Positions 1-8,202 are shown, counted from the stretch's first letter. The stretch: DNA of 64,000 nucleotides from Nocardia jejuensis NBRC 103114 (GCF_001613145.1 NZ_BDBU01000005.1:248001-312000), one strand, 5' to 3'. Program-made: numbers and translations. Notes: a model not told the origin generated them from the sequence alone.

Positions 1-1361
1 AGCACCTGAATGCGCACCTCCCCGCGCCCGGGCCCCGCACGGTCGTCGCCGCGATCGTCGATGTCGTACCCGGTGCGGCCGGATTCGAGGCCCTCGTCTC
101 GGCGGCCGAGGTCGAACCCCGCATCGTCGCGACGGTCGCCGCCGTGGTCGAGATCCGCTCGGCCGTCCGAGCCGCCGAGCTGCTGGATTCCCTCGACGAG
201 TTCGCGAAGGAAATCCGTTGGCTCCGAAGTGTTCCGGAGGTACCCGGGCGGGGTGCGATGCGCCTTCGCGCCCGGCAGGCGGGCCGCTATTCGTGCACCG
301 ATCTCCTGGATGTCCGTGGCGGAGCGGTGGTTTCGGCGCAGGATGACGCGACGTTCGGGGGTGGTGTCGAGATCCAGGGCGAAGCGGGAGTCAGCGCCTC
401 GAAAGGTGAACACCGCCTGGTCCGGGTCGGCGGCTATGACGGTGGTGGCCCCGCCACTACCGAGAGCGCGAATCAGTTGGGCGGCATGGGGATCGAGGTG
501 CTGGGCATCATCGACCAGGATGGTGCGCAGGCGGTCGCGTTCGGATGCAAGGAGATCGGAGTCCAGGGCGAAGGCGTCCAGGGCCGCGCCGACGAGTTCG
601 GCGGCGTCCAGGGCGGGCGCGCTGGCTTCGGGCACGTCCATGCCGACCGACCAGCGCAGCATCATGATCTGCTCGTAGCGTTCGGCGAAGCGACCGGCGG
701 CCACCCATTCCGGATGACGATGCTCGAGGCCCAGATCGATCAGGTCTTCGGGGCCGAGTCCGCGTTCGGTGGCACGAAGCATGAGATCGCGCAATTGTTC
801 GGCGAATCCGGAAGTCGCCAATGCCGGATGTAAACGTTCGGGCCATTCCGTCGCGCCGTCGGCGAGTTCGCCGCGCAGCATTTCCCGAACCACCATGTCC
901 TGTTCGGAACCGGTGAGCAATCGCGGCGGCGGATTTCCCTGAGCGGCCGCGAACCCGCGCAATAATCCGAAAGCGTAGGAGTGCACGGTCCGCACCAGCG
1001 GTGTGCGCGTCGCTCCGGGCACGCCCCCCAGCACCTCGTCCGCGCCGGCGATGCGCGCGGTGATCGCGTTGCGCACGGCCGTGGCGGCCCGCTTGGAGTA
1101 GGTGAGCAGGAGGATCGATTCCGGATCGACCCCGGACAGGATGCGACTCGCGGCCAGATCGACCAGCAGCGCGGTCTTGCCGGTGCCCGGCCCGCCCAGG
1201 ACCTGCCACGGCTGCCAGCCCGCTCGTTCGAATAGTCCCCCCGCGCCGATCTCGTCGAACAGCGGGCGCACGGCGGCGTCCCACTCCCGGATGGGAGCGT
1301 CGGCGCCGCGCGCTTCGAACGCCGCCCGACGCACCAATTGCATCGAGCTATCCGATCGCAT
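1..1361 (-). CDS. adnA: AdnA-type helicase/nuclease subunit, N-terminal part (runs off window)
   Basis: UvrD-like SF1 helicase motor; the rest lies beyond base 1. Reading leftwards from ATG 1361: Walker A GGPGTGKT near residue 55, LLLTYSKRAA (Ia), a motif II written VDDAQ, DPDQAVFTFRGA (III) and RRNHRS (IV). The C-terminal half, where a RecB-type nuclease would be, is not visible. In mycobacteria AdnA pairs with AdnB to resect double-strand breaks; adnA (Rv3202c) lies next to lipV, exactly as here. Motif II has Asp-Asp where UvrD has Asp-Glu, which fits a weaker motor (inference). A linker rich in Asp, Arg and Gly follows motif IV near residues 395-445. The frame stays open upstream of 1361, so GTG 1364 or ATG 1343 are alternative starts; no clear ribosome site decides. 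Generic UvrD-like helicase is the alternative call. Confidence 0.85.
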   Translation of the reverse strand, partial: MRSDSSMQLVRRAAFEARGADAPIREWDAAVRPLFDEIGAGGLFERAGWQPWQVLGGPGTGKTALLVDLAASRILSGVDPESILLLTYSKRAATAVRNAITARIAGADEVLGGVPGATRTPLVRTVHSYAFGLLRGFAAAQGNPPPRLLTGSEQDMVVREMLRGELADGATEWPERLHPALATSGFAEQLRDLMLRATERGLGPEDLIDLGLEHRHPEWVAAGRFAERYEQIMMLRWSVGMDVPEASAPALDAAELVGAALDAFALDSDLLASERDRLRTILVDDAQHLDPHAAQLIRALGSGGATTVIAADPDQAVFTFRGADSRFALDLDTTPERRVILRRNHRSATDIQEIGARIAARLPGAKAHRTPPGYLRNTSEPTDFLRELVEGIQQLGGSDGRADLDHGGDRRDDAGFDLGRRDEGLESGRTGYDIDDRGDDRAGPGRGEVRIQV

Positions 1362-1474
1362 CACGTCGGCTATTTCAACAGACCGCTCCGACAGGTCCGT
1401 GCTCCGCCACGGCAAGGCGGCCTGGCGCGCAGGTGGGCAGCACTCCTGCCGACGGCAGGACGCAGAATGGGTAC

Positions 1475-2251
1475 GTGTCCGATCTTCATATTCATCGCTT
1501 CGGTCCGTCGACGGGTCCGGTCGTGCTGGCTCTGCACGGGCTGACGGGCCACGGCAAGCGCTGGCAGGCCCTGTCCGAGGAGTTTCTGCCCGATGTCCGG
1601 ATTATCGCGCCGGATCTGCGCGGACACGGGAGGTCGACCGGCGTGCCGCCGTGGGATTTCGAAACGATCGTGGCCGACCTCGCCGAGCTGCTGCGCGCCG
1701 AGACCAGCGAACCGGTGGTAGTGCTCGGGCATTCGTTCGGCGCCGCGGCGGGCGTACATCTGGCGCGGCGGCATCCGGAGCTGGTGCGCGGGCTGGTGCT
1801 GCTGGACCCCGCGATCGGGCTGGACCCGGATTTCATGCTGCGCATCGCGACGTCGATGCTGGAGTTCCCGGATTACGCGAGCGTGCAGGACGCACGGTTC
1901 GACAAGCTGGAGACCGCGTGGGCGGAGATCGATCCCCGCGTGCTGGACGCCGAACTGGCCGAGCATCTGGTGCCGACCGAGAACGGTCGCTTCGGCTGGC
2001 GGCTCACGTTCCCGGCGATCATTTCCTACTGGGGACAGCTGGCCCGGGACTTCGTCCTGCCACCGCGCGATCTGCCCACGATCGTGGTGCAGGCGATGAA
2101 GGTGAACCCGCCGTTCGTGACCCCGGCCTTCCGCGCCGCCCTCACCGAGCATCTGGGTGAGAATCTCACGTTCCACGAATTCGACTGCGACCATATGGTG
2201 CCCCAGGCCCGCCCCGAGCACACGGCGGCGCTGCTTCGCACGGCTCTCTGA
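1475..2251 (+). CDS. lipV: LipV-like alpha/beta hydrolase
   Basis: Alpha/beta-fold serine hydrolase of 258 residues. The oxyanion loop is ALHGLTGHG near residues 19-27. The nucleophile elbow is GHSFG, with Ser about 87, and the catalytic His lies in CDHMVPQA near the C-terminus. It resembles mycobacterial LipV (Rv3203) along its length: both open with an (I/S)DLH-x-x-(R/Q)-(F/Y)GPS segment and share the terminal DCxHMVPQA. That match is why GTG 1475 was chosen over the in-frame GTG at 1433. It is divergent from adnA, as in M. tuberculosis. The natural substrate is unknown; a lipid or ester is likely from the family. No signal peptide is visible, so it is probably cytoplasmic. Confidence 0.85.
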   Translation: MSDLHIHRFGPSTGPVVLALHGLTGHGKRWQALSEEFLPDVRIIAPDLRGHGRSTGVPPWDFETIVADLAELLRAETSEPVVVLGHSFGAAAGVHLARRHPELVRGLVLLDPAIGLDPDFMLRIATSMLEFPDYASVQDARFDKLETAWAEIDPRVLDAELAEHLVPTENGRFGWRLTFPAIISYWGQLARDFVLPPRDLPTIVVQAMKVNPPFVTPAFRAALTEHLGENLTFHEFDCDHMVPQARPEHTAALLRTAL

Positions 2252-2304
2252 AATATCCAGCCCTCCGAAACACCCAACCCTCCGACTCCGGGGAGGAACC
2301 TCCC

Positions 2305-2598
2305 GTGCCCACTACCGACGCCGATATCGAACGTGTTCGCGAACTCGTCGCGGCCATTCCGCCCGGCCGCGTCGCCACCTACGGCGATATCGCCGCGGCC
2401 GCCGGACTGTCCACTCCCCGGACCGTCGGGTGGATCATGCGGACCGATTCGGCGGATCTGCCGTGGCATCGCGTGTTGCGCGCGAACGGCACTCCCGCAG
2501 CGCATTTGGCGCACAAACAACTGGCCGAGCTGATGGCCGAGGGCTGCCCGATCACCGACGGCAAAGTCGATCTGCGCCGCGCGCGGCATGCGTTCTGA
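2305..2598 (+). CDS. Alkyltransferase-like (ATL) DNA repair protein
   Basis: A 97-residue protein consisting only of the DNA-binding domain of O6-alkylguanine-DNA alkyltransferases. The active-site PCHRV of true transferases is PWHRV here (Trp about 54), the hallmark of ATL proteins. These bind O6-alkylguanine without removing it and hand the lesion to nucleotide excision repair. The helix-turn-helix with GDIAAAAGLST near residues 27-37 is intact. It starts at GTG 2305 behind a GGGGAGG ribosome site, 54 bases after lipV, and matches Rv3204 in sequence type and position. The ribosome site lies in a small hairpin, GGGAGG-AA-CCTCCC, which may damp translation (inference). This is the last gene of the conserved left block. 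Confidence 0.9.
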   Translation: MPTTDADIERVRELVAAIPPGRVATYGDIAAAAGLSTPRTVGWIMRTDSADLPWHRVLRANGTPAAHLAHKQLAELMAEGCPITDGKVDLRRARHAF

Positions 2599-2660
2599 CA
2601 AGTCCCGGGTTCATCGAAACGTGATGCGGGGTACCCCGGGCGGCGGTTACCGTTGAATCC

Positions 2661-3395
2661 ATGTCCACCCGTCTGGCATGCGTGGTGTTCGACTCCGTAG
2701 AACCGAGGACCGTGTCCCGGTTCTGGTCCGAGCTGCTCGGGTGGGAGGTGACGGTGGACCGCCCCGGCGGGGTCGACGTGGCCGCATCCGATCCGGACGG
2801 GCTGGAGGTGGCGCTCACCTTCGTACCGGCCCGGCACGCCAAGGCCGCCAAGAACCGCATCCATCTGGACCTGGCGAGCAGATCGCTCGACCATCAGCAG
2901 GTGCAGGTGGATCGGGCCCTGTCCCTGGGCGCACGGCCCCTGGACATCGGCCAGGGGTTGGTGCCGTGGACGGTGCTGTCCGATCCGGAGGGCAACGAGT
3001 TCTGCGTGCTGGAACCGCGTGAGCACTACGTGGACACCGGCGCGGTGGCCGCGATCGTGGTGGACACTCAGGACCCGCTGTGCCTGGCCGAGTTCTGGTC
3101 CGAGGCGGCCGGTTGGCCGGTCACCCATGACACCGCCGCGTATGCCGGAATTCGTTCGGCCACCGGGCAGGGTCCGTGGCTGGAATTCCTACGCACTCCC
3201 GAGGCACTCGGTGAGCGCAGTCGACTGCATCTGGATCTCATCACCTTCCCCAGCGATGACCCGGCCGAGGAGGCCGCGCGGCTGCGTGCCGCGGGCGCCT
3301 CTCCCGTGAATGCCGGCGCCGCCCCGGCCGACGTGGTGACCCTGGCCGATCCGGAAACCAACGAATTCTGTCTGCTGCGATCCGCGACGGACTGA
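2661..3395 (+). CDS. VOC (glyoxalase-like) protein with two tandem domains
   Basis: 244 residues made of two homologous glyoxalase-like halves of about 120 residues. Each half opens with CVVFDS/AIVVDT plus a LAEFWSE-type helix and closes with a DPEGNEFC or DPETNEFC motif, near residues 108-116 and 227-235. The Glu of this last motif is often a metal ligand in the vicinal oxygen chelate superfamily. Actinobacteria carry many such proteins of unknown substrate; dioxygenase, isomerase and antibiotic-binding roles all occur. Its stop lies only two bases from the stop of the convergent whiB-like gene, so no terminator separates them. No partner enzyme nearby suggests a substrate. Confidence 0.8.
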   Translation: MSTRLACVVFDSVEPRTVSRFWSELLGWEVTVDRPGGVDVAASDPDGLEVALTFVPARHAKAAKNRIHLDLASRSLDHQQVQVDRALSLGARPLDIGQGLVPWTVLSDPEGNEFCVLEPREHYVDTGAVAAIVVDTQDPLCLAEFWSEAAGWPVTHDTAAYAGIRSATGQGPWLEFLRTPEALGERSRLHLDLITFPSDDPAEEAARLRAAGASPVNAGAAPADVVTLADPETNEFCLLRSATD

Positions 3396-3397
3396 GG

Positions 3398-3682
3398 TTA
3401 TGCCGCGCCGCGTTCGTGGCGGCGGCGTTCGCGCGGTGAGAGACCGCCCCAGATTCCGAATCGCTGGTCGTGCGCCAGCGCATAATCCAAGCATTCCTTG
3501 CGCACCTCGCACGAGGAGCAGATGCGTTTGGCCTCGCGGGTCGAGCCGCCCTTGTCCGGGAAGAACGCCTCGGGATCGGTCTGGGTGCACAGGGCGCGCA
3601 GGTGCCATGCCTCGGACTCGGCTCCCTCCGGGCGGGTGAGGGATTCGAACATCGCGTCGAAATTCGTGAATAGCAGTTTCAC
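3398..3682 (-). CDS. WhiB2-like iron-sulfur transcription factor
   Basis: 94-residue Wbl protein. Four cluster cysteines lie at about 32, 54, 57 and 63 (C-x21-C-x2-C-x5-C), followed by the GIWGG turn and a basic RERRRHERG tail. The segment QTDPEAFFPDKGGSTREAKRIC is typical of the WhiB2/WhmD group, which acts in septation and cell division in mycobacteria. It would bind a 4Fe-4S cluster and act with the principal sigma factor. GTG 3682 has an AAGGGG ribosome site about nine bases upstream; ATG at codon 11 is an alternative. The true whiB2 orthologue may lie elsewhere, so this could be an accessory paralogue. Its upstream neighbour on the same strand is an unknown gene. Confidence 0.88.
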   Translation of the reverse strand: MKLLFTNFDAMFESLTRPEGAESEAWHLRALCTQTDPEAFFPDKGGSTREAKRICSSCEVRKECLDYALAHDQRFGIWGGLSPRERRRHERGAA

Positions 3683-3756
3683 TTTCGTACACCCCTTCGA
3701 ATGATTCGCAACATGAAAATCGGTGATATGAATCGGTTTACGCGTGCGTCGTCGAG

Positions 3757-4194
3757 TTATGCCTGACCCATCGCGCAGTCGCCGACGGCGGCGAGGCGGG
3801 CCTGTTCACCGGTGACGAATATGCGCCTGGCGTGTACCGCGGCCGGGGCCGCGGACCACGGCGCGAGAGCGGTGGTGAACATGAGTTCACACCAGCTCAG
3901 GGCCGGTACATCGCCGCCCGCAAGGGTATTGAGCATCGACAGCTCGCTGTCGGATTCCTGCCAGGCGGCGAACAACCACGAGGCGTCGAGCCGGCCGATG
4001 AACTCCTCGGCATCCTCCGGCGGTCCCATCGGGGTGTCCACGGCCAAATGCACGACCGCGGTGATCGCGTGTCGCATCCGAGCATCCAAACCGACGCCGT
4101 CGTGCAGCAGCAGCCCTTCCAGCGACTCACGAAGTCCGGCTACCTGATCGATTCGGAACTCATTGCGAGGGGCTGCGGTGGTGACGTCGAACAT
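3757..4194 (-). CDS. Hypothetical protein upstream of whiB-like gene
   Basis: 145-residue protein I do not recognise. ATG 4194 follows a strong GGGAGG ribosome site, so the gene is probably real. The protein is mixed alpha-helical, with several Trp residues and no signal peptide or membrane span. It contains PMGPPEDAEEFIGRLDASWL near the middle and ends with a GEQARLAAVGDCAMGQA tail. It precedes the WhiB2-like gene on the same strand by 74 bases, so the two may be co-transcribed. Its promoter region is shared with the divergent alpha/beta hydrolase and contains the palindrome at 4305-4330. No function can be assigned. Confidence 0.6.
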   Translation of the reverse strand: MFDVTTAAPRNEFRIDQVAGLRESLEGLLLHDGVGLDARMRHAITAVVHLAVDTPMGPPEDAEEFIGRLDASWLFAAWQESDSELSMLNTLAGGDVPALSWCELMFTTALAPWSAAPAAVHARRIFVTGEQARLAAVGDCAMGQA

Positions 4195-4304
4195 TTATTT
4201 CCTCCCTGACCGTTTGCGCTTTACCAAAAGCGCCACGGCCTGATTTAAAAGGCCGAAAGGTCTTGTTGTCCAGCCGTAGGCACATTTGGGGCAAACCCCT
4301 AGCA

Positions 4305-4330
4305 GTACTGACACTGGCCAGTGTTGGTAC
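4305..4330. promoter_or_regulatory. 26-bp near-perfect palindrome, putative operator
   Basis: Centred on the perfect 14-mer ACACTGGCCAGTGT (4311-4324) and flanked by GTAC on both sides. 11 of 13 base pairs match across the full span. It lies between two divergent genes (starts at 4194 and 4415). The size and symmetry suit a dimeric repressor, but no regulator gene sits beside it except the WhiB-like gene. Confidence 0.55.
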
Positions 4331-4414
4331 CCGTCGGGAACAGCACAGAACGGTGTCGGGCACTACTCGGGCAAACATCTGTGGACGAACGGTTCCACCG
4401 TTTACGGTCTGACC

Positions 4415-5242
4415 ATGCCTTATGTGCGATCGGGTTCAGCCTCAGTTCATTTCGTCACCAGCGACATTGCCGGTCCGACCCTGTTGCTCGCCCACGGATT
4501 CCTCATGGACGAATCGATGTTCGAGCCGATGCGCGAACCTCTGGCAGCGGAAGGGATCAATCTCGTAACAATCGATGCGCGATGCCATGGACGCACTCGG
4601 ACACCGGACGGGGAATCGTTCAGCTATTGGGATCTGGCGGCCGATTGTCTTGCCGTGCTCGATGAACTCGGCATCGAGAAAGCGGTTGTCGGCGGTATGA
4701 GTCAGGGCGGATATGCCGCACTGCGGACAGCGCTGCTCGCACCCGACCGCGTTCAAGGTCTGGCCCTGCTCGACACCGAGGCCACCGGATGCAGCCCGAG
4801 CGAGCTCGCCTTCTATCGGGAATTCTTCGAACGCTGGTGCGGGCAGGAGCCGATGGCTCCGCTGGTGGCCGAATTGGCGCCGCAACTCATCGGCGGCACC
4901 GATCCGCGACAGTGGCGGGAATGGACCGGCCGCTGGTACTCCGGCGATCGCCGAGCCGTCGCGCCGGCCGCGCAGTGCCTGATGGATCGCCGTTCGGTGC
5001 TGCACCGGCTACCCGAGATCACCGCGCCGGCCCTGGTCGCGCGGGGCAGCCACGACGGCAACAGCACCGCGCAGAAATCCGAGGCACTGGCCTGCGGACT
5101 CGAGGGCGCGGACGGGGTGGTGACGATTCCCGGGGCCGGGCACGGTGCGGCGTGGACGCATCCGGAGGTGGTGGCCCCGCTGCTGATTCGATTGATGCGG
5201 CGGGCCGTGCCACGGAACGAGAGCGTGCTTCGCGTGAGCTGA
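4415..5242 (+). CDS. Alpha/beta hydrolase
   Basis: 275-residue alpha/beta hydrolase. It has LLLAHGFLMD (oxyanion loop, residues 23-32), nucleophile elbow GGMSQGG with Ser about 96, and the terminal GAGHGAAW that carries the catalytic His. It is the size of haloalkane dehalogenase, haloperoxidase or esterase relatives; the sequence alone does not choose. ATG 4415 has no ribosome site, but a TANNNT element (TACGGT, 4403-4408) ends six bases before it, so the message may be leaderless. The open frame continues back to 4286 but passes through the palindrome at 4305-4330, which argues against the longer start. The gene is convergent with the XRE regulator, four bases apart. Confidence 0.78.
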   Translation: MPYVRSGSASVHFVTSDIAGPTLLLAHGFLMDESMFEPMREPLAAEGINLVTIDARCHGRTRTPDGESFSYWDLAADCLAVLDELGIEKAVVGGMSQGGYAALRTALLAPDRVQGLALLDTEATGCSPSELAFYREFFERWCGQEPMAPLVAELAPQLIGGTDPRQWREWTGRWYSGDRRAVAPAAQCLMDRRSVLHRLPEITAPALVARGSHDGNSTAQKSEALACGLEGADGVVTIPGAGHGAAWTHPEVVAPLLIRLMRRAVPRNESVLRVS

Positions 5243-5246
5243 AGCG

Positions 5247-6086
5247 CTAGTCGTCCCGGGTCATCCGCAGGTGACCCGGATCGAGGATTTCGGCATCCGA
5301 GCACCAGGTCGGAATTCCGAGGAAGATCTGAATCTGATTGGGGTAGGCGGCGCTGAAGACGCTGAACATCTGCACGGCGATGGCGCGGCAGCGACCGGCG
5401 ATGGTGTCGTTCAGATGCATGATGGAGCGGGGTCGCCCGTACGCGGCGATACCCTCGTCCCACATTTCCCGGAACAGGCCGAAACGTCCGAGTTCCGAGA
5501 GGAATTCGAGGGACCACGCGGTATCGCCGGAACCCGCGATGAGTCCGCGCAGCCAGTGCACGGTGACGCGGACTTCCTCTTCCCAATCCTTCATCACCTC
5601 GCGAGCGAGCGGATTGCCGAGCAGCCAGCGCAGAATGTTGACATCCTGCTGCAGGCCCGGGAACGCCTGCGCGTAACTCGCGTTGCAGGCCAGCACATTC
5701 CAGCGGGTATCGACATACGCGGCGAGGTTGGGTTCGTGTAGATCGAGCGCGCGCCGCATGTCCTCGGTGATTTCGGTGCGAAGTTGTTCCACTGTCGGAA
5801 AATCGGTGACGCCCAGGCCTGCCAGGTCCAGCAGATGGCGGCGTTCGACGGCCGACAGCGGGTCTATTCGGTCCAGATATCGCAGCAGCGCGTCGACCAC
5901 CTCACGGGTGGGATGGCCGCGGTCGCCCTTCTCCAGATGGCTGATGTAGCTGGCGCTGACTCCGGCGTTGAACGCGAGCCTTTCTCGCGAGACACTGCGG
6001 GCGTCGCGGAGCTTGCGCAGCAGCAGGCCGAAAGTGGGCGGTCTCAGGTCGTCGAAGTCTCTATTCGGCTTCACGCTCAGCACCAC
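5247..6086 (-). CDS. XRE-family regulator with MmyB-like ligand domain (copy 1)
   Basis: About 279 residues. An N-terminal helix-turn-helix (FGLLLRKLRDARSVSRERLA then NAGVSASYISHLEKGDRG, roughly residues 20-60) is followed by an about 190-residue MmyB-type domain (LAAYVDTRWNVLACNASYAQAFPGL; VHWLRGLIAGSG). MmyB-like domains are PAS-like and thought to bind small hydrophobic molecules. GTG 6086 is chosen because GGAGAGGG precedes it; TTG 6104 is possible but overlaps that ribosome site. The HTH is almost the same as that of the regulator at 8229-9011, so the two are paralogues flanking the mobA-moeA gene. Target genes are unknown; divergent control of mobA-moeA is the simplest guess. Confidence 0.85.
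   Translation of the reverse strand: MVLSVKPNRDFDDLRPPTFGLLLRKLRDARSVSRERLAFNAGVSASYISHLEKGDRGHPTREVVDALLRYLDRIDPLSAVERRHLLDLAGLGVTDFPTVEQLRTEITEDMRRALDLHEPNLAAYVDTRWNVLACNASYAQAFPGLQQDVNILRWLLGNPLAREVMKDWEEEVRVTVHWLRGLIAGSGDTAWSLEFLSELGRFGLFREMWDEGIAAYGRPRSIMHLNDTIAGRCRAIAVQMFSVFSAAYPNQIQIFLGIPTWCSDAEILDPGHLRMTRDD
5256..5279. terminator. Hairpin at convergent gene ends
   Basis: An 8-bp perfect stem, CCGGGTCA / TGACCCGG, with an 8-base loop. It overlaps the last codons of the XRE gene and lies 14 bases past the hydrolase stop. There is no T-run, so termination in either direction is only plausible. Confidence 0.35.
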
Positions 6087-6390
6087 GTCGTTCCCTCTCC
6101 ACAAACATTCAGCAAACCAACCTTCATCGCGCTGGACCCCGGTTCCCGAGGGAGGAATCGCCCTGTACTCCGCCGGTTCTCGCCCCGGATACTGCCATAT
6201 GTGATTGTTCGGAAGTTCAAAACATGGTCATTTCTACTATGTGTCGCAACACATTGCATAAGGGAGCACAGATGAGCAATTGCTTAGCAAGCGAAGGAAT
6301 CCGACACCGCGCCGCACCGCGAACGCCGCGCTGAAAGTCCTGGCTACTACGCTCTTCAACCATGATCAACGCCGCCCCGGAACGCGCCTC
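6087..6390. promoter_or_regulatory. Intergenic region between XRE copy 1 and mobA-moeA
   Basis: 304 non-coding bases with noticeably lower GC between 6180 and 6280. The only clear structure is the palindrome ATGTGT-CGCA-ACACAT at 6239-6254, 152 bases upstream of the mobA-moeA start and 152 upstream of the XRE start. It sits midway, as an operator for a divergent pair would. The in-frame codons before GTG 6391 are low in coding character and were left out of the gene. Confidence 0.45.
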
Positions 6391-8178
6391 GTGACAACCC
6401 TCGACGCGATCGTGCTCGCGGGCGGCCGGGCGAGCCGAATGGGCGGCGTGGACAAGCCCGCCATCGTGGTGGGCGGGCAATCCATGCTGGACGCCGCCTT
6501 GGCCGCGGTCATCGACTGCGACCGGACGGTGGTGGTCGGTCCGCATCGTCCCGAACTGCCGCCGGAAATCCTTCAGACGCAGGAGATACCGGCCGGCGCG
6601 GGCCCGGTGGCCGCCATCGCGTCCGGACTCGGCGCGCTCACGGGCGCGACGACCGGGCTGGTCGTGGTGCTCGCGGCGGACATGCCGTTCCTGAACGCCA
6701 CCGCCGTGCGCGAACTCCTTTCCCAGGCAAAAGAATCCGGAAGCGACGCGGTCTTCGCCACGGACGCCTCGGGGCGGCCGCAGTACCTGGTCGGCGTCTG
6801 GCGGCGAACGGCGCTGCTGGAGGCACTGAATCGGCTTGACTCCCTGGTGAATCGACCGATGAAGGCTCTGGTTCCGGTGGACACCGCCACGGTGGCGCTG
6901 CCCGGTGTGGAGGACTGCGACACACCCGACGATATCGGCCGGGCACGCGTGGCGGCCGACCGTTCCGCGATCCCGGTATCGGTGGACGAGGCACGAGATG
7001 CGTTGCGCCAAAATATCACCCGGCTCCCCGCCCGGCGGCTTCCGGTGCGCGCGACGCGCGGCGCGGCGCTGGCGGAGCCGCTGCGGGCCGCGGACGCGCT
7101 CCCCCGTTTCGACGTCTCGGCCATGGACGGCTACGCGGTCTGCGGCGACGGCCCCTGGACCGTGCGCCGCGATATCGGCTTCGCGGGCGGGCAGCGTCCG
7201 GTCGGCCTGCTGGACGGCGAGGCCGTGCGCATCGCCACCGGTGCGCACGTGCCCGACGGGACCAGCACGGTCGTACGCGACGAATTCACCACCCGCGACG
7301 GCGACGACCGACTACATCGCTTGCCCGACACGCCGATTCGCGACGATGTCCGTCGGCGTGGCACAGAATGGAAGCTCGGCGATGAGGTCGCGCCGGTCGG
7401 CACCCCGGTGACTCCCGCCCTCGTCTCGGTCGCGGCCAGCGCCGAGGTGGGTACGGTGAGCGTGCGCGGGCCGGTCCGCGCGCGAATCGTCATGACCGGT
7501 GACGAGATTCGCGGCGACGGCCCCCTGCATCCCGGCCAGACCCGCGACTCGATCGGCCCGGTCCTGCCGGACCTGCTGTCCCGCTACGGAATCACCACCG
7601 TGGACCGGGTCCATCTGCGCGACACCGCCAATGCGTTCGACGAGGTGCTCGGCGCCGCCACCGACTGTGACCTGTTGATCGTCGTCGGCGCCACCGGCGG
7701 CGGCGCGGCCGATCAACTCCGCTCCACACTGGACCGCGCCGAGGCCCGCGTGCTGCTGCGACGCCTGCGGCTGCGGCCGGGTGGGTCCACCATCGCCGCG
7801 CAGCTGAGCGGCGGGGCGGCAGCGGACACGGGCCCGGAATCGACATCGCAAACGGCTTCCGGCCCAGTGGTTCTCGGGCTGCCGGGCAATCCGTACGCCG
7901 CGGTGGCCACACTCCTGGTGTTGCTGGGCGCGGTGGTGGAGGGGCTCACCGGAGCGATCCCGGCTCGGCCCGTGCTGGGGCCGCTGATCAACGCGGCCGA
8001 GATCTCCGGCCCGGTCGCCCGGATCGTTCCGGCGCGGGCGCTGCCCGAGGGCGGCTGGATCGGCGACGTCCACTTGCGCACCGCACATCTGGCGGGACTG
8101 CTCGATCGCGACGGCCTGGTGCTGGTGCCCGCCGACGCCGTCGACGGATCGCTGGTCGAATTCGTGCCGCTGCGCTGA
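6391..8178 (+). CDS. Bifunctional MobA-MoeA molybdenum cofactor enzyme
   Basis: 595 residues joining two Moco steps. Residues about 1-190 are MobA (molybdenum cofactor guanylyltransferase): LAGGRASRMGG nucleotide loop near 9-19, DKPAI, AADMPFL. Residues about 200-595 are MoeA (molybdate insertion): PRFDVSAMDGYAV, RIATGAHVPDG, TGDEI, a diverged TGGG-AADQL in place of TGGVSxGxxD, and GLPGNPYAAVATL. The usual KPGKP motif reads RPGGS, and a Thr/Ser/Gly-rich insert precedes GLPGNP, so activity of the MoeA half should be checked. GTG 6391 opens directly on the MobA domain. The product would serve molybdoenzymes such as NarG encoded 14 kb away. It is flanked by two XRE paralogues on the opposite strand. 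Confidence 0.85.
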   Translation: MTTLDAIVLAGGRASRMGGVDKPAIVVGGQSMLDAALAAVIDCDRTVVVGPHRPELPPEILQTQEIPAGAGPVAAIASGLGALTGATTGLVVVLAADMPFLNATAVRELLSQAKESGSDAVFATDASGRPQYLVGVWRRTALLEALNRLDSLVNRPMKALVPVDTATVALPGVEDCDTPDDIGRARVAADRSAIPVSVDEARDALRQNITRLPARRLPVRATRGAALAEPLRAADALPRFDVSAMDGYAVCGDGPWTVRRDIGFAGGQRPVGLLDGEAVRIATGAHVPDGTSTVVRDEFTTRDGDDRLHRLPDTPIRDDVRRRGTEWKLGDEVAPVGTPVTPALVSVAASAEVGTVSVRGPVRARIVMTGDEIRGDGPLHPGQTRDSIGPVLPDLLSRYGITTVDRVHLRDTANAFDEVLGAATDCDLLIVVGATGGGAADQLRSTLDRAEARVLLRRLRLRPGGSTIAAQLSGGAAADTGPESTSQTASGPVVLGLPGNPYAAVATLLVLLGAVVEGLTGAIPARPVLGPLINAAEISGPVARIVPARALPEGGWIGDVHLRTAHLAGLLDRDGLVLVPADAVDGSLVEFVPLR

Positions 8179-8202
8179 GGGCTCAGGGGCTCAGGGTTCA
8201 GA

